Translations under genes and position numbers: made by a program
Notes under the pieces: model-generated
Databases searched by the model: none
What the model was told of the DNA's origin: nothing
What the model saw: the letters and a program-made list of their open reading frames with translations, nothing else
Origin: JAWXBM01 sp034440115
GTDB taxonomy: Bacteria; Pseudomonadota; Gammaproteobacteria; Xanthomonadales; SZUA-36
Direction of reading: 5' to 3'
DNA: 15,614 bases
Assembly: GCA_034440115.1 (NCBI GenBank)
Contig: JAWXBM010000143.1
Coordinates: 1-15,614, forward strand
Part shown: in pieces, positions 15,040 through 15,614 of the stretch
Layout of the letters: each line of letters starts with the position of its first letter
Numbering within the stretch: the stretch's first letter is position 1

Positions 15040-15233
15040 GATACAGGTAACTTGTGTGGGCGCTCGTGTCATGGAATTTGCCATGAAGAGAGCGACCATG
15101 CCCTGATTAACGCCAGGTTTTGTCTTCGGACGAAATTTGGTTCAGAGCAAGGTTAAGTTCTCAGCTAGAAGATATAGATGGAAAACTGGAGTCAGGCTTT
15201 CGGGCCAGGCAAAAGTCGGAAATCGAAAACTTT
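15040..15233 (+). ncRNA. 16S rRNA precursor leader
   Basis: Non-coding leader between boxA and the mature 16S start. CTTGTGTGGGCGCTCG (15051-15066) resembles the conserved E. coli rrn leader segment. Two hairpins are evident: an imperfect stem CGCTC (15061-15065)/GAGCG (15090-15094) enclosing TCATGG (15069-15074)/CCATGA (15081-15086), and a UUCG-tetraloop stem around 15119-15135. The leader normally pairs with sequence downstream of the 16S gene to form an RNase III processing stem; that partner is outside the window. Confidence 0.7.

Positions 15234-15614
<381 letters not shown>

Overview
The window reads as a piece of a gammaproteobacterial chromosome. The first 381 nt of a 16S rRNA gene at the right edge look gammaproteobacterial, and the rrn leader has the enterobacterial-style boxA. 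No finer placement is safe from this fragment. Every recognisable gene lies on the + strand.

Left half (1-7292), envelope and lipid genes. The C-terminal end of a Pla-1/cef (VolA-like) secreted lipase is followed by a DUF1302 outer-membrane barrel, a DUF1329 periplasmic protein, a YCF48/BNR beta-propeller and an RND/MMPL inner-membrane transporter. Spacing is tight (17 and 14 nt gaps, then a 4-nt overlap), broken only by one hairpin between DUF1329 and the propeller gene. The set looks like a trans-envelope route for a hydrophobic compound: an enzyme outside, a channel in the outer membrane, soluble factors in the periplasm and a pump in the inner membrane. The cargo is unknown.

Middle (7293-7582), a regulatory leader. 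A 28-codon reading frame (7355-7441) carries the arginine-rich stretch R-L-R-R. It is followed by a strong intrinsic terminator (7468-7497). The 3' arm of that terminator, GGCTGGGT, is duplicated exactly inside the leader frame (7424-7431), so the terminator's 5' arm can pair with either copy. This is the layout of a translation-coupled transcription attenuator, placed directly before an arginine operon. It is the most notable object in the window.

Right half (7583-14720), arginine biosynthesis by the acetylated route known from Xanthomonas: argF' (N-acetylornithine carbamoyltransferase, TTG start) - argG - argE' (N-acetylcitrulline deacetylase) - argB fused to an acetyltransferase domain (bifunctional NAGS/NAGK) - argC - argH. 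From argG on, the genes overlap by 1-8 nt. A 223-bp spacer with REP-like hairpins and short repeats separates argF' from argG. The cluster covers acetylglutamate synthesis, phosphorylation and reduction, then carbamoylation of N-acetylornithine, deacetylation to citrulline, and conversion to arginine. Only the aminotransferase (argD) is absent from the window.

Right edge (14721-15614), start of an rRNA operon. Two tandem sigma70-type promoters (P1, P2), an 11-bp tandem repeat just upstream of P1, boxB/boxA-like antitermination signals, leader hairpins and the 5' part of the 16S gene. P1 begins only 40 bp after argH.
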